64,000 bases of DNA from positions 30,326-94,325 of the forward strand of contig JAJBTQ010000004.1 in the NCBI GenBank assembly GCA_020860755.1, read 5' to 3'. Of this stretch, positions 34,126-44,304 are shown piece after piece (position 1 is the first letter of the stretch; every line of letters starts with the position of its first letter). Under the pieces are notes generated by a model that was not told the origin of the DNA, did no database searches, and saw nothing but the letters and a program-made list of their open reading frames with translations. The translations under genes were made by a program, and so were the position numbers. This DNA comes from Lachnospiraceae bacterium. Lineage in GTDB: Bacteria > Bacillota > Clostridia > Lachnospirales > Lachnospiraceae.

Positions 34126-34898
34126 GCCATCATCGCCTTTTCTTCCTCTGTAAGCGTCAGAATCTCAGGCTCGCCGTCTGTGATCAGAACCGTATTCTCA
34201 TAATGCGCGGAGAGAGAGCCGTCACGGCTGACGACGGTCCACTCGTCATCCCTCCAGTCTACTTCCCAGGTTCCCGCGTTGACCATGGGCTCTATGGCCA
34301 GTGTCATTCCGGGCCGGAGCCGGATCCCCCTGCTCTTTTGCCGGAAATTCGGAATCTGCGGATCTTCATGGAGCTCGGCACCCACACCGTGTCCGACCAG
34401 ATCCTGTACCACGCCGTATCCGAAACTCTCACAGTAATCGCTGATGGCATTGGAGATCTGGTGAAGGTGATTGCCGCTTTTTGCGTAGCGCATTCCCTCA
34501 AAAAAACTCTGCCGGGTGCGCTCGATCAAAAGCTTTGCCTCCTCGGAGACTTCGCCGATGGCATGGGTCCTGGCCGCATCGGAATGATAGCCCTTGTAAA
34601 TGCAGCCCATATCCAGGCTGACGATATCCCCTTCCCGGATCACACGGCGGTCACTCGGAATGCCGTGTACCACTTCTTCGTTGAGAGAGACACACACCGA
34701 CCCGGGAAACCCCTGATAGTTTTTGAAGTTCGGTATACATCCGAAACTTCGGATCATCTCCTCCGCCTTTTTATCCACATCAAGTGTTGTCATCCCCGCG
34801 CGCAGCTCTTTTCCGAGCTCTTCATGCACGATGGCAATGATTCGGCAGGCTTCGCGGATCAGAGCGATCTCACGGTCTGATTTGATTGATACTGACAT
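34122..34898 (-). CDS. map: Methionine aminopeptidase, type I
   Basis: Removes the initiator methionine from nascent proteins. The 258 residues carry the five metal ligands: Asp in SLDMGC, Asp in YHSDAARTHAIG, His in GHGVGAELHEDP, Glu in AIEPMV and Glu in SAHYENTVLIT. It follows adk by 30 bases, the usual secY-adk-map order. Confidence 0.97.
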   Translation of the reverse strand: MSVSIKSDREIALIREACRIIAIVHEELGKELRAGMTTLDVDKKAEEMIRSFGCIPNFKNYQGFPGSVCVSLNEEVVHGIPSDRRVIREGDIVSLDMGCIYKGYHSDAARTHAIGEVSEEAKLLIERTRQSFFEGMRYAKSGNHLHQISNAISDYCESFGYGVVQDLVGHGVGAELHEDPQIPNFRQKSRGIRLRPGMTLAIEPMVNAGTWEVDWRDDEWTVVSRDGSLSAHYENTVLITDGEPEILTLTEEEKAMMA

Positions 34899-34928
34899 AT
34901 CTGCCTCCGTTTCAAACAGGCAGGATGT

Positions 34929-35573
34929 TTACGCGTTTAATATTTCCTTTATCTGCGCAAAGACTTCTTCCATCGGAAGCGTTCCGTCTACGGTATGCAG
35001 GATACCCTGCTTTGTGTAATAATCGATCAGCGGCTGTGTCTGTTCGTGGTAGACATCCAGCCGTTTTTTGACTGTCTCGGGCTTATCGTCATCGCGGAGC
35101 ACAAGCTTTCCGCCGCAGATGTCGCAGACTCCTTCCACTTTCGGCGGGATGTCGACGATGTGATAGGTCGCCCCGCAGTTTAAACAGGCTCTGCGGCCGG
35201 ACATTCTCTTAATGATGTTCTCGTCCGGGACATTCACGTCAATGGCAAAATCCATGCTCTCTCCGAGCTTTCCGAGCGCGTCGGTCAGGCAGTCTGCCTG
35301 CGGGATCGTGCGGGGAAATCCATCCAGGATAAACCCGTTCTCACAGTCGTCCTGCGCGATCCGATCCACGACCAGGTCGCAAGTTAAGTCGTCCGGTACG
35401 AGCAGCCCCTGATCCATATAGACTTTGGCCTTCTGTCCCAGCTCTGTCCCCTCTTTTAAGTTGGCGCGAAAGATATCTCCCGTGGAGATGTGCGGAATCC
35501 CGTACTCTTCCGAGATCAGCTTTGCCTGAGTTCCTTTTCCGGCTCCCGGTGCGCCCAACATGATAATTTTCAT
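34929..35573 (-). CDS. adk: Adenylate kinase with zinc-binding LID
   Basis: Interconverts ATP + AMP and 2 ADP. 214 residues: P-loop [10 protein letters not shown] (7-16), AMP-binding STGDIFR, DGFPRT, and a LID domain with four cysteines (CLNC and CDIC, about 130-156) as in Gram-positive zinc-type kinases. Lies between secY and map. Confidence 0.98.
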   Translation of the reverse strand: MKIIMLGAPGAGKGTQAKLISEEYGIPHISTGDIFRANLKEGTELGQKAKVYMDQGLLVPDDLTCDLVVDRIAQDDCENGFILDGFPRTIPQADCLTDALGKLGESMDFAIDVNVPDENIIKRMSGRRACLNCGATYHIVDIPPKVEGVCDICGGKLVLRDDDKPETVKKRLDVYHEQTQPLIDYYTKQGILHTVDGTLPMEEVFAQIKEILNA

Positions 35574-35671
35574 TTGCCTTCCTCCTTAAAAAACCAGATT
35601 AAAAATATGGACCAAAGATGGAGATACCGGTGCCCCAGATATCTCCAGCTTTATTTAAGACCGCTGCGCGG

Positions 35672-36988
35672 TCAATCGTTTAGGAATCCCCTGTAATTTC
35701 GAACAAGCATCTGAGATTCGATCTGCTTTAGAGTTTCTATGATGACACCGACGATAATGATCAGTGATGTGCCGCCAAACGAAATATTGGCGTTAAATAC
35801 ACCCTCAAAGAAGATCGGAATGACCGCCACGATCACCAGTCCGACTGCACCGATAAATATGATGTAGTTCAACATGGTGGATAGGTAATCGCTCGTCGGC
35901 TTGCCCGGCCGGATGCCGGGGATAAATCCGCCTTGTTTCTTCATGTTGTCCGCCACTTCGAGCGGATTGAACGTGATGGATGTGTAGAAATATGCAAACG
36001 CAACCACCAGCGCGATATATATGGCCAGACCGACGTTGTAGATCGGCGTGTTAAAGTCAAACCAATTGGACTGGGACATCATGCCGAGGATCTTGCCTCC
36101 GATGCCGGTACCGCCTGTCTTGCCGAGCAGCTGGCAGATGATTACCGGGAACATCAAAAGTGACTGGGCAAAGATGATCGGTATCACGCCCGCCGTGTTC
36201 ACGCGAAGCGGGATGTAAGTTGTCTGTCCGCCTACCTGCTTCCTCCCCATGACTTTGCGGGAGTACTGCACCGGAATCCTCCGCTCTGCATCCTGAAGCA
36301 GCACGACCAAAACGACCACAAGGACAATGATCGCGATGATGATCGCCGCATTTAAGACCGCTGTCGCAACCTCTCTGCCCATCACAAACTGTTCGAATAA
36401 GTTCGATATATCCGACGGAAGACGGGAGATGATGTTGATGATCAGGACGATGGAGATTCCGTTCCCGACCCCTCGTTCCGTGATCCTCTCACCGATCCAC
36501 ATGATTACCGTAGATCCCGCAGTCAGCGTAACCACCGTCATGATCACATTAAGCGCTGTAAACTCTGTATACAGGCCCTGTCTGCCAAAGGCGATCGACA
36601 TGGCGAGGGACTCGATCAGCGCCAGCCCGACTGTGATATAACGGGTGATCGCGATGAGCTTTTTTCTGCCGTCCTCACCCTCTTTATGCCACTCCTCAAA
36701 CTTGGGGATGGCGATCGTCAAAAGCTGTACGATAATGGAGGATGTGATGTACGGTGTAATATTCAGCGCGAACACCGACATATTCTCAAAAGAACCGCCG
36801 GTAACCGCATCAAAAAATCCAAACGAACTGCCTACGTTCTCCGAAAACCAGGACGAGAAAAAATCGGCGTTGATTCCCGGCGTTGGGATCTGAGATCCGA
36901 GACGAACCACAACCAGCATTAACAGAGTGAAGATAATGCGGTTTCGTATCTCTTTGATCTTAAACGCATTAACAACAGTTTGAAGCAT
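35672..36988 (-). CDS. secY: Preprotein translocase subunit SecY
   Basis: Channel subunit of the Sec translocase, 438 residues and ten membrane helices. Starts with the usual NAFKIKEIRNRIIFTL; conserved GIRPGKPTSDYL and the C-terminal MLVRNYRGFL are present. Its start ATG overlaps the rplO stop codon by one base. SecE is encoded at 2.6 kb. Confidence 0.98.
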   Translation of the reverse strand: MLQTVVNAFKIKEIRNRIIFTLLMLVVVRLGSQIPTPGINADFFSSWFSENVGSSFGFFDAVTGGSFENMSVFALNITPYITSSIIVQLLTIAIPKFEEWHKEGEDGRKKLIAITRYITVGLALIESLAMSIAFGRQGLYTEFTALNVIMTVVTLTAGSTVIMWIGERITERGVGNGISIVLIINIISRLPSDISNLFEQFVMGREVATAVLNAAIIIAIIVLVVVLVVLLQDAERRIPVQYSRKVMGRKQVGGQTTYIPLRVNTAGVIPIIFAQSLLMFPVIICQLLGKTGGTGIGGKILGMMSQSNWFDFNTPIYNVGLAIYIALVVAFAYFYTSITFNPLEVADNMKKQGGFIPGIRPGKPTSDYLSTMLNYIIFIGAVGLVIVAVIPIFFEGVFNANISFGGTSLIIIVGVIIETLKQIESQMLVRNYRGFLND

Positions 36989-37428
36989 TAGATCACCTCT
37001 GCTTTTCCGCCCAGCGCCTCAATTTTTTCCTTTGCGGAACCACTGAACGCATTGACCTGAACAGTAAGCTTTTTAGTCAGCTCTCCGTTTCCGAGGATTT
37101 TGACGCCGTCTCTCGGATTCTTCACTATTCCGGTCTCAATAAGTGACTCGACAGTGACAACGTCACCGTCTTCAAAACGCTCCAGAGAAGAGACATTCAC
37201 ACCGACGATCTCTTTGGAGTTTATGCAGTGGAATCCTCTCTTCGGGATCCGTCTGTATAAGGGCATCTGACCGCCCTCAAAGCCCGGTCTCGGAGCTCCG
37301 GAACGTGCTTTTTGGCCTTTATGTCCGTAACCTGCTGTTTTTCCGTTTCCAGAACCGTGACCGCGGCCTTTACGAAAACGGTCGCCATGCTTGGAACCGG
37401 CTGCCGGTTTTAAATTCGATAATTCCAT
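36988..37428 (-). CDS. rplO: 50S ribosomal protein L15
   Basis: 146 residues: Gly/Arg/Lys-rich N-terminus ([19 protein letters not shown] and [12 protein letters not shown]) that enters 23S rRNA, and a globular C-terminal part. Lies between rpmD and secY in the spc operon, with a one-base overlap to secY. Confidence 0.98.
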   Translation of the reverse strand: MELSNLKPAAGSKHGDRFRKGRGHGSGNGKTAGYGHKGQKARSGAPRPGFEGGQMPLYRRIPKRGFHCINSKEIVGVNVSSLERFEDGDVVTVESLIETGIVKNPRDGVKILGNGELTKKLTVQVNAFSGSAKEKIEALGGKAEVI

Positions 37429-37448
37429 CGTGGTACCTCCTTCGTGGA

Positions 37449-37631
37449 CTAGATCTCTTCCACCTTAACCAAATGTTTTACCTGCCAGATCATGCCGCGG
37501 ATCGCGTCGTTGTCCGGCTGCTCGACCGTCATGTGCATCTTTTTTAAGCCAAGGGCTTCCACGGTCTTTCTCTGTTTCGGGATCGCGCCGATGGGCGATT
37601 TTACAAGTGTAATTCTAAGTTTGCCTGCCAT
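37449..37631 (-). CDS. rpmD: 50S ribosomal protein L30
   Basis: 60 residues from the ATG at 37631, [20 protein letters not shown], the normal size. An upstream in-frame ATG would lie in rpsE and before the AAGGAGG site, so it is not used. Confidence 0.97.
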   Translation of the reverse strand: MAGKLRITLVKSPIGAIPKQRKTVEALGLKKMHMTVEQPDNDAIRGMIWQVKHLVKVEEI

Positions 37632-37644
37632 TTTCCACGCCTCC

Positions 37645-38154
37645 TTATCCAAGTATCTCTTCTACCGACTTGCCGCGAAGTCTGGCCACCTCTTCCGGAG
37701 ATTTCACCTGTTCAAGTGCCCGGATGCAAGCGAGAACGACGTTCTGCTTGTTGTTGGATCCCAGGGATTTGCTCCGGATGTTCTTGATGCCGGCAAGATC
37801 ACACACACTACGTGCGGGGCCGCCAGCGATGACTCCGGTACCTTCCGGAGATCTCTTTAAGAGCACATACGCGCCGGTATGCTTCCCAATAATGTCATGC
37901 GGGATACTGTTGTTCTCATCAAGCTTAACCTCGATCAGATTTTTCATGGCATCTTCCTTGCCTTTACGGATCGCCTCAGGAATCTCCTGTGCTTTCCCCA
38001 AACCGGCGCCGACATGACCGTTCCGGTCACCGACAACGACCAGGGCCGTGAAGCGCATGTTCCGACCGCCTTTTACGACCTTCGTTACACGCTTGATCGC
38101 AACGACTTGTTCCTCTAATTCAAACTGATTCGGATCAATAATAGTTCGTTTCAT
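37645..38154 (-). CDS. rpsE: 30S ribosomal protein S5
   Basis: 169 residues with the double-stranded RNA-binding-like N-terminal domain ([20 protein letters not shown], about 26-45) and the C-terminal domain with [12 protein letters not shown]. Important for decoding fidelity. The gene ends 14 bases before rpmD. Confidence 0.98.
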   Translation of the reverse strand: MKRTIIDPNQFELEEQVVAIKRVTKVVKGGRNMRFTALVVVGDRNGHVGAGLGKAQEIPEAIRKGKEDAMKNLIEVKLDENNSIPHDIIGKHTGAYVLLKRSPEGTGVIAGGPARSVCDLAGIKNIRSKSLGSNNKQNVVLACIRALEQVKSPEEVARLRGKSVEEILG

Positions 38155-38172
38155 ATCTCCTAAGCCCTCCCG

Positions 38173-38541
38173 TTAAAAGTTCAATCCGGCTTCGCGCGCC
38201 GCATCGGCTAATGCTTCTACTTTGCCCTGGTAGACATAACCTCCGCGGTCAAATACAACCGTGGTAATGCCCGCATCCAATGCCTTCTTTGCGATCGCTG
38301 TTCCGACCGCTTCGGCAGCGGAGATATCATTCGTCTTTTCCAGATCCGCTTTTATATCTTTCTCCATGGTAGAGGCTGCACACAGAGTCCTCTGCGCGTC
38401 ATCGTCAATGATCTGAGCATAGACATGCTTGTTGCTCTTAAATACGGAAAGACGCGGCTTCTCGGCAGTCCCTGCCAGATGGAAACGCAGTCTCTCGTGT
38501 TTTTTTGTACGAACCTCTGCTCTTACTTTCTTTTTTACCAT
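38173..38541 (-). CDS. rplR: 50S ribosomal protein L18
   Basis: 122 residues; RLRFHLAGTAEKPRLSVFKS and the C-terminal FDRGGYVYQGKVEALADAAR are diagnostic. It binds 5S rRNA with L5. Confidence 0.98.
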   Translation of the reverse strand: MVKKKVRAEVRTKKHERLRFHLAGTAEKPRLSVFKSNKHVYAQIIDDDAQRTLCAASTMEKDIKADLEKTNDISAAEAVGTAIAKKALDAGITTVVFDRGGYVYQGKVEALADAAREAGLNF

Positions 38542-38558
38542 GATCTGTCACCCTCCAA

Positions 38559-39101
38559 TTAAGCCGTTGCACCGGTCTTGCCGGCCTTGCGCCGGATATG
38601 TTCATCAATGTACTTGATTCCTTTGCCCTTATAAGGCTCCGGGGGCCGCTGACTACGGATATCGGCAGCATACTGTCCGACCTTTTCCTTGTCGATCCCT
38701 GTCACCGTGATCCGGTTGCCGTCCACTGCCGCTTCGACTCCCTCCGGATCCTCCATCTCTACCGGATGGGAATACCCGAGTGTCAGGGTAAGTTTCTTGC
38801 CCGACTTCTGTGCCCTGTAGCCGACACCATTGATCTCCAACACCTTGGAATAACCTTCGGTCACACCGATCACCATGTTATTGATCAAAGTTCTGGTCAG
38901 TCCGTGCAGCGATTTCATTTTCTTTAAATCGTTCGGCCTCTCGACTGTGATCTCAGAACCTTCCTGTTTAATCTCCATCTCCTGAGGGAGCACCCTCTCA
39001 AGCGTTCCCTTCGGACCTTTTACCGTCACCTGATTATTTTCTGCGATCGTGACGGTGACACCCGCCGGGATCGCGATTGGCATTCTTCCTACTCGTGACA
39101 T
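38559..39101 (-). CDS. rplF: 50S ribosomal protein L6
   Basis: 180 residues in two similar domains, with [14 protein letters not shown] near the start and the C-terminal [19 protein letters not shown]. Located near the factor-binding site. It is preceded by an unusual 151-base spacer after rpsH; AGGAGG lies eight bases before the ATG. Confidence 0.98.
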   Translation of the reverse strand: MSRVGRMPIAIPAGVTVTIAENNQVTVKGPKGTLERVLPQEMEIKQEGSEITVERPNDLKKMKSLHGLTRTLINNMVIGVTEGYSKVLEINGVGYRAQKSGKKLTLTLGYSHPVEMEDPEGVEAAVDGNRITVTGIDKEKVGQYAADIRSQRPPEPYKGKGIKYIDEHIRRKAGKTGATA

Positions 39102-39121
39102 GCCCGTACCTCCTAAATATT

Positions 39122-39259
39122 TTATGTAAAGAGGAAGTTCTTTTCGTTAAGCTCCTCCGTCGCCTTCAGCTCGGATTCGCTAATCTCAAAGAACGGCCTC
39201 GCACTAAGCTCATTCTTCGCCTTCGCCTTGAATTCGCTAAGTTGCTTTCGGTCTACCAC
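39122..39259 (-). other. Possible 45-residue reading frame in the rpsH-rplF spacer
   Basis: A frame opening at GTG 39257-39259 overlaps the end of rpsH and stays open through the spacer to a TAA at 39122. It would encode [20 protein letters not shown] and 25 more residues, a charged helical peptide holding two similar units (LSEFKAKAKNELSARPFF, then [19 protein letters not shown]). No convincing ribosome binding site precedes it. It may be a real small gene, or only an inserted repeat that happens to be open. Confidence 0.35.
39148..39240. repeat. 57-bp imperfect direct repeat in the rpsH-rplF spacer
   Basis: The 36 bases at 39148-39183 and 39205-39240 match at 29 positions, with an offset of 57 bases (19 codons). 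Both copies start TAAGCTC and end TTCGCTAA. Nothing comparable is in the other ribosomal spacers read here. Confidence 0.85.
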
Positions 39260-39657
39260 ACGAAGGCTAACACTTCGCCGCCAACCTGCAGCTTTCTGGC
39301 CTCTTTGTCCGTGATCACGCCCTGATTGGTAGACATGATGACGGTTCCAAGTCCGCCCAGCACCTTCGGGATCTCATCTTTGTTTGCATATACGCGCAGC
39401 CCCGGCTTGGAAATCCGCTTTAAGCCGGTGATAACTCTCTCGTTTTTATCCCTGCCGTATTTCAGCGTGACACGGATCGCCTGGAAATTGCCGTCCGGGA
39501 TCATTTCATATTTTTCGATATATCCCTCGTTTAACAAAATCTCAACAATGGCGAGCTTCATTTTGGATGAAGGAATATCTACCGTGTCGTGCTTTGCCAT
39601 ATTTGCATTGCGGATCCTTGTGAGCATATCCGCAATCGGATCGTTTGTTGTCCTCAT
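39253..39657 (-). CDS. rpsH: 30S ribosomal protein S8
   Basis: 134 residues, [19 protein letters not shown] at the start and [14 protein letters not shown] near the end. Binds the central domain of 16S rRNA and represses spc translation in enteric bacteria. The last residues are FVW; the downstream spacer to rplF is unusually long. Confidence 0.98.
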   Translation of the reverse strand: MRTTNDPIADMLTRIRNANMAKHDTVDIPSSKMKLAIVEILLNEGYIEKYEMIPDGNFQAIRVTLKYGRDKNERVITGLKRISKPGLRVYANKDEIPKVLGGLGTVIMSTNQGVITDKEARKLQVGGEVLAFVW

Positions 39658-39673
39658 TTGCTTCTTTTCCTCC

Positions 39674-39859
39674 TTACCAACTAGCCTTTTTCACACCCGG
39701 AATCTCGCCTTTGTAGGCCAGCTCGCGGAAACAGATCCTGCAGATTCCATACTTCCGCAACACAGCGTGCGGGCGCCCGCAGATCCTGCATCTGGTATAA
39801 GCTCTGGAAGAATATTTCGGTTTGCGCTGTTGTTTCACTTTTAAAGATTTCTTAGCCAT
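39674..39859 (-). CDS. rpsN: 30S ribosomal protein S14, type Z
   Basis: 61 residues with a zinc finger C-x2-C-x12-C-x2-C (CRIC ... CRIC), the short zinc-dependent S14. The gene order rplE-rpsN-rpsH is standard. Confidence 0.98.
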   Translation of the reverse strand: MAKKSLKVKQQRKPKYSSRAYTRCRICGRPHAVLRKYGICRICFRELAYKGEIPGVKKASW

Positions 39860-39873
39860 AATACTCCCTCCTC

Positions 39874-40413
39874 TTATCTCGCAAACGGCATGTTGAACAG
39901 TCTCAGCAACTCACGTGCCTCTTCATCCGTCTTGGCGGTCGTGACAAAAATGACATCCATTCCTCTCACCTTGTCGACCTTGTCATACTCAATCTCCGGG
40001 AAGATCAGCTGCTCTTTGATGCCGAGCGCATAGTTCCCTCTCCCGTCAAAGGAATTCGGATTGACACCGCGGAAGTCACGCACACGGGGCAACGCCAGAT
40101 TGATCAGACGATCCGTAAAATCATACATCTTTTCTCCGCGCAGGGTCACTTTGCATCCGATGGCCATGCCTTCCCGGAGTTTAAAGTTTGCGACGGATTT
40201 CTTCGCTATCGTCTTGATGGGCTGCTGGCCGGTAATGATCGCCAGATCCTGCATGGCAGAATCAAGGATCTTGGCGTTTTCTTTCGCCTCACCCACACCC
40301 ATGTTGACGACGATCTTCTCCAGCTTCGGAACTTCCATCTTATTCTTGTATTCAAATTTGTTGACCATAGCATCTACGATCTCATTCTCATAAATATCTC
40401 TCAGTCTACTCAA
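39874..40413 (-). CDS. rplE: 50S ribosomal protein L5
   Basis: 179 residues when started at the TTG at 40413, eight bases after AGGAGG; that gives the canonical length and start ([15 protein letters not shown]). An upstream in-frame ATG would add 46 residues overlapping rplX and is rejected. Core motifs [18 protein letters not shown] and [18 protein letters not shown] are present. Binds 5S rRNA. Confidence 0.96.
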   Translation of the reverse strand: MSRLRDIYENEIVDAMVNKFEYKNKMEVPKLEKIVVNMGVGEAKENAKILDSAMQDLAIITGQQPIKTIAKKSVANFKLREGMAIGCKVTLRGEKMYDFTDRLINLALPRVRDFRGVNPNSFDGRGNYALGIKEQLIFPEIEYDKVDKVRGMDVIFVTTAKTDEEARELLRLFNMPFAR

Positions 40414-40429
40414 CGTATGGCCCTCCTTT

Positions 40430-40753
40430 TTAATCAATGACCTTGCCAGTCTTCTTGGCAACACGTTTTTTGATCGGTTTTCCCTTCTCGTTTTCGCCCT
40501 CATACGTGAAGCCGACTCTGGTGGGCACCCCGTCCGCAAGGTACATGACATTTGAAATATGGATCGGCGCTTCCTGCTCGATGATCCCGCCGGCCTGGTT
40601 GGATGCAGACGGCTTCACATGTTTCGAGATGATATTGACACCCTCGACCGTTACTCGGTTGCTCTTGGCGTGAACCTCGAGCACTTTGCCTTCTTTTCCT
40701 TTATCTTTTCCGGCGATGATCCGAACGGTGTCGCCTTCTTTGATCTTAAGCAT
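40430..40753 (-). CDS. rplX: 50S ribosomal protein L24
   Basis: 107 residues from the ATG at 40753 (AGGAGG nine bases before): [19 protein letters not shown] begins the KOW motif. [19 protein letters not shown] is also typical. Assembly initiator that binds the 5' end of 23S rRNA. Confidence 0.97.
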   Translation of the reverse strand: MLKIKEGDTVRIIAGKDKGKEGKVLEVHAKSNRVTVEGVNIISKHVKPSASNQAGGIIEQEAPIHISNVMYLADGVPTRVGFTYEGENEKGKPIKKRVAKKTGKVID

Positions 40754-40766
40754 GAATCCGTACCTC

Positions 40767-41135
40767 CTATAATACTTCCGGCGCAAGAGACACGATCCTC
40801 ATGAAATGCTTGTCACGAAGCTCTCTGGCCACCGGCCCAAAAATACGAGTTCCCCTCGGCGTATTGTCATCTTTTATGATAACGGCGGCGTTCTCGTCAA
40901 AACGGATATAGGAACCGTCTTTGCGGCGGGTCTCCCTCTTGGTCCGTACAACAACCGCTTTTACCACATCGCCTTTTTTGACAACTCCGCCCGGTGTTGC
41001 ATCTTTTACAGTAGCAACGATTATATCACCAATATGCGCATATTTCCTGGTAGAGCCGCCCAGAACACGGATGCAAAGGATTTCTTTTGCACCTGTGTTG
41101 TCAGCTACCCTAAGTCTGCTTTCCTGCTGAATCAT
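40767..41135 (-). CDS. rplN: 50S ribosomal protein L14
   Basis: 122 residues from the ATG at 41135, [18 protein letters not shown], behind GGAGG. An earlier ATG at 41183 would overlap rpsQ and precede that site. Core [14 protein letters not shown] and the FGPVARELR end match the family. Confidence 0.98.
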   Translation of the reverse strand: MIQQESRLRVADNTGAKEILCIRVLGGSTRKYAHIGDIIVATVKDATPGGVVKKGDVVKAVVVRTKRETRRKDGSYIRFDENAAVIIKDDNTPRGTRIFGPVARELRDKHFMRIVSLAPEVL

Positions 41136-41154
41136 ACTGGAAGCCTCCTTTTCC

Positions 41155-41412
41155 TTATCTTGCTTTCTCCACAATCTCGACAAGTCTCCATCTCTTGTCT
41201 TTGGAGATAGGCCTTGTCTCCATCACTCTGACGCGATCCCCGATTCCACACTCGTTGTTCTCGTCATGAGCTTTTAACTTATATGTCCGCTTCACAATCT
41301 TGCCGTAAAGTGGATGCCGCACCCTGTATTCCACTGCGACGACAATGGTCTTATCCATCTTATCACTAACCACTTTTCCGACTCGTGTCTTTCTAAGATT
41401 TCTTTCTTCCAC
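41155..41412 (-). CDS. rpsQ: 30S ribosomal protein S17
   Basis: 85 residues from the GTG at 41412, which follows AAAGGAG; a start at 41448 would place that site inside the gene. Sequence [20 protein letters not shown], then [19 protein letters not shown] of the OB-fold. Confidence 0.96.
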   Translation of the reverse strand: MEERNLRKTRVGKVVSDKMDKTIVVAVEYRVRHPLYGKIVKRTYKLKAHDENNECGIGDRVRVMETRPISKDKRWRLVEIVEKAR

Positions 41413-41444
41413 TGGGATTCTCCTTTCTCGGTTCAACGCGACGA

Positions 41445-41645
41445 TCATTCCGCTTTCTCAGCGATCACGGTTTTGATTCTGGCAATGTTCTTTCTGACTT
41501 CCTTGATCCTTGCTGTATTGTCCAGCTGGTTTGTCGCATTCTGGAACCTGAGATTGAAAAGCTCTTTCTTTGCAGCCACAAGCTGATTCTGCAGTTCAGC
41601 ATCGCTTTGTGCCCGTAATTCTTCTAAATATTCCACTGCCTTCAT
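41445..41645 (-). CDS. rpmC: 50S ribosomal protein L29
   Basis: 66 residues from the ATG at 41645, [18 protein letters not shown], two helices as in the family. The start is one base after the rplP stop codon (TAGAATG), so translation is probably coupled; ATG 41654 is a less likely alternative. Confidence 0.95.
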   Translation of the reverse strand: MKAVEYLEELRAQSDAELQNQLVAAKKELFNLRFQNATNQLDNTARIKEVRKNIARIKTVIAEKAE

Positions 41646-41646
41646 T

Positions 41647-42075
41647 CTATTCATCACCGCCTTCTAAGTCTTCACGAGAAACGATCTTGCACTTGCAGGG
41701 CAGTTTGTGCACAGCAAGTCGCAGCGCCTCGCGGGCTACATCTTCCGGTACTTCGGCTACTTCAAAAAGGACGCGGTCCGGTTTTACAACCGCAACCCAA
41801 TAGTCCACCGCTCCTTTTCCTTTCCCCATTCGGGTCTCTGCCGGTGTCGAAGTGACCGGTTTGTCAGGAAAGACTTTAATCCATACTTTACCGCCACGCT
41901 TCATGTGACGCGTCATTGCAATACGGGCAGCCTCAATCTGATTGGATTTCAGCCAGCAGGGCTCCATCGCGACGATGCCGTAGTCACCGTACGTGATCGT
42001 ATTGCCGCGGGATGCCCTTCCGTGCATAGAACCACGGAACTGTTTCCGATGTTTTACTCTCTTTGGCATTAACAT
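41647..42075 (-). CDS. rplP: 50S ribosomal protein L16
   Basis: 142 residues starting [15 protein letters not shown], with the conserved arginine/lysine-rich [19 protein letters not shown] and [13 protein letters not shown]. Sits near the A-site tRNA elbow. The gene starts two bases after rpsC ends. Confidence 0.98.
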   Translation of the reverse strand: MLMPKRVKHRKQFRGSMHGRASRGNTITYGDYGIVAMEPCWLKSNQIEAARIAMTRHMKRGGKVWIKVFPDKPVTSTPAETRMGKGKGAVDYWVAVVKPDRVLFEVAEVPEDVAREALRLAVHKLPCKCKIVSREDLEGGDE

Positions 42076-42077
42076 GA

Positions 42078-42728
42078 TTAATCTCTCCCTTCCTGTGATT
42101 TTTGGGGAAGGACTTCACCTAAGTAGATCCAAACTTTTACACCCACTTTGCCGTAGGTCGTGTCGGCCTCCGCGAATCCGTAGTCAATGTCCGCGCGGAA
42201 AGTCTGAAGAGGGATTGTTCCTTCACTGTAAAACTCTTTGCGGGCGATATCCGCCCCGCCAAGACGTCCGGATACCATGGTCTTGATGCCCAGTGCGCCC
42301 GCCTTCATCGCTCTGCCCATGCAGGATTTCATCGCACGGCGGAACGAAATACGGTTCTCCAGCTGTGCGGCGATATTTTCCGCTACAAGCTGCGCATCTT
42401 TATCCGGCTTCTTTACTTCTTTTATATCAACGATAAGTTTCTTATCCGTCAGCTTCTGAAGCTCTTTTTTTACTTTCTCGATCTCGGAACCGCCTTTTCC
42501 GATGACAACACCCGGTTTTGCAGTAAAGACGGTGACCTTGACGCGGTCAGATGCCCGTTCGATATCTATGTGGGAGATTCCCGCACTGTACAGTTTTTTC
42601 TTTAAAAACTGCCTAATGTTATAATCTTCTACCAGAAGGTCCGCAAAGTCTTTCTCCGCGTACCATTTTGAACTCCAGTCATCAATGACTCCGACTCTCA
42701 ATCCATGAGGATTAACTTTCTGTCCCAT
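42078..42728 (-). CDS. rpsC: 30S ribosomal protein S3
   Basis: 216 residues: [18 protein letters not shown] start, KH domain (about 40-110, with [19 protein letters not shown]) and C-terminal S3 domain ([20 protein letters not shown]). Forms the mRNA entry site with S4 and S5. Confidence 0.98.
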   Translation of the reverse strand: MGQKVNPHGLRVGVIDDWSSKWYAEKDFADLLVEDYNIRQFLKKKLYSAGISHIDIERASDRVKVTVFTAKPGVVIGKGGSEIEKVKKELQKLTDKKLIVDIKEVKKPDKDAQLVAENIAAQLENRISFRRAMKSCMGRAMKAGALGIKTMVSGRLGGADIARKEFYSEGTIPLQTFRADIDYGFAEADTTYGKVGVKVWIYLGEVLPQKSQEGRD

Positions 42729-42739
42729 GCTCTAACCTC

Positions 42740-43126
42740 CTACCTTTCATTCAACACGATCGTGATATGGCTCATCGGTTTGTCAATCCGGTCCGCTCTG
42801 CCCTGGGCTCTGGGACGGATCCGCTTTATCTTGGGTCCCCTGTTCGCATAACACTCTTCAATATAAAGATCGTCCGCGCTCATGCCCTGATTGTTTTCCG
42901 CATTCGCGATCGCTGATTTCAACAATTTCTCGATCACGCTCGAAGCGTATCTCGGGTTGTAGGAAAGAATCGCAAGGGCTGTCTGCACATCTTTGCCCCG
43001 GATCGCGTCCAGTACGAAGCAGGCCTTCTGTACAGATACTCTCGCATAAGATAACTTCGCCGAAGGTCTGGTATCTTTTTGCTCATTTCTTTCACGTTTG
43101 ATCTGGGATCTATGTCCTTTTGCCAT
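42740..43126 (-). CDS. rplV: 50S ribosomal protein L22
   Basis: 128 residues; PSAKLSYARVSVQKACFVLD and the hairpin end GPKIKRIRPRAQGRADRI, whose loop lines the exit tunnel. Standard place between rpsS and rpsC. Confidence 0.98.
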   Translation of the reverse strand: MAKGHRSQIKRERNEQKDTRPSAKLSYARVSVQKACFVLDAIRGKDVQTALAILSYNPRYASSVIEKLLKSAIANAENNQGMSADDLYIEECYANRGPKIKRIRPRAQGRADRIDKPMSHITIVLNER

Positions 43127-43152
43127 GAATATATCCTCCTTCTCTTACGAAC

Positions 43153-43434
43153 TTATCTTACTTTCGACTTTTTCTCATCTTTGCCGTGGCCCCGGTAAGT
43201 TCTGGTCTGGACAAACTCACCGAGCTTATGGCCGACCATGTCCTCCGTGATATACACGGGCACATGTCTTCTTCCGTCGTGGATTGCTATTGTATGTCCG
43301 ACCATCTGCGGAAAGATCGTGGAGCGGCGGGACCAGGTCTTGATCACAGACTTCTCGCCGGAAGTATTCATCGCATCAATCTTTTTTAATAAACTCTCGT
43401 CAGCAAACGGTCCTTTTTTTAATGAACGTCCCAT
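43153..43434 (-). CDS. rpsS: 30S ribosomal protein S19
   Basis: 93 residues: [40 protein letters not shown] and GHKLGEF. Lies in the 30S head beside S13. Confidence 0.98.
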   Translation of the reverse strand: MGRSLKKGPFADESLLKKIDAMNTSGEKSVIKTWSRRSTIFPQMVGHTIAIHDGRRHVPVYITEDMVGHKLGEFVQTRTYRGHGKDEKKSKVR

Positions 43435-43444
43435 GTCTTACCTC

Positions 43445-44287
43445 CTATTTTACGGGCTTTCCGTCTCTTCTTCTCACAATCATCTTATTCGACTGCTTGT
43501 GCTTCTTCCGGGTCTTTAAGCCCAACGTAGGCTGGCCCCAGGGCGAAACCGGTGAAGGACGTCCGATCGGTGCTTTGCCCTCGCCGCCGCCATGCGGATG
43601 ATCGTTCGGGTTCATCACGGAACCACGTACGGTCGGACGAATGCCCATGTTGCGTTTCCGTCCTGCCTTGCCGATGTTGATCAGGTTGTGATCCGCATTG
43701 CCGACCTCGCCGATCGTCGCACGGCACTGGATGGGAACCATCCTCATCTCACCGGACGGAAGGCGGAGCGTGGCATATTTGCCTTCCTTCGCCATGAGCT
43801 GTGCGCTCATGCCTGCTGCTCTGGCCATCTGCCCTCCCTTTCCGGGAAGCATCTCAATATTGTGGACCTGTGTGCCGACCGGAATGTTCGCCAGCGGCAG
43901 GCAGTTGCCCACACGGATCTCGGCGTCCGGTCCGTTCATCACTTTCATGCCGTCGGTCAGTCCCTCCGGAGCAAGGATGTAAGCTTTTACTCCGTCCGCA
44001 TATTGGATCAGCGCGATATTCGCTGTCCGGTTCGGATCGTATTCGATGCCGACTACGGTTGCCGGGATGCCGTCTTTGTTCCTCTTAAAATCGATGATCC
44101 TGTATTTTTTCTTTGCGCCGCCCCCACGGTGTCTCACCGTGATCCGGCCCTGATTATTCCTTCCGGAATGCTTCGGGATAGTGACAATAAGAGATTTCTC
44201 GGGAGTCGTTTTCGTGATCTCAGAGAAATCGGAACCTGTCATCTGTCTTCTGGAAGGTGTATATGGGTTATATGTCTTGATGCCCAT
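43445..44287 (-). CDS. rplB: 50S ribosomal protein L2
   Basis: 280 residues; starts [20 protein letters not shown] and ends RRRDGKPVK. The catalytic-centre loop [17 protein letters not shown] with its conserved histidine is intact. Required for subunit joining and peptidyl-transferase structure. Confidence 0.98.
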   Translation of the reverse strand: MGIKTYNPYTPSRRQMTGSDFSEITKTTPEKSLIVTIPKHSGRNNQGRITVRHRGGGAKKKYRIIDFKRNKDGIPATVVGIEYDPNRTANIALIQYADGVKAYILAPEGLTDGMKVMNGPDAEIRVGNCLPLANIPVGTQVHNIEMLPGKGGQMARAAGMSAQLMAKEGKYATLRLPSGEMRMVPIQCRATIGEVGNADHNLINIGKAGRKRNMGIRPTVRGSVMNPNDHPHGGGEGKAPIGRPSPVSPWGQPTLGLKTRKKHKQSNKMIVRRRDGKPVK

Positions 44288-44304
44288 TGTTCTCTCCTTT
44301 CAAA

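Noticed and set aside
40414-40551. 46-residue N-terminal extension of L5
   Set aside because: It would overlap rplX, and the TTG at 40413 has the proper ribosome binding site and gives the standard length.
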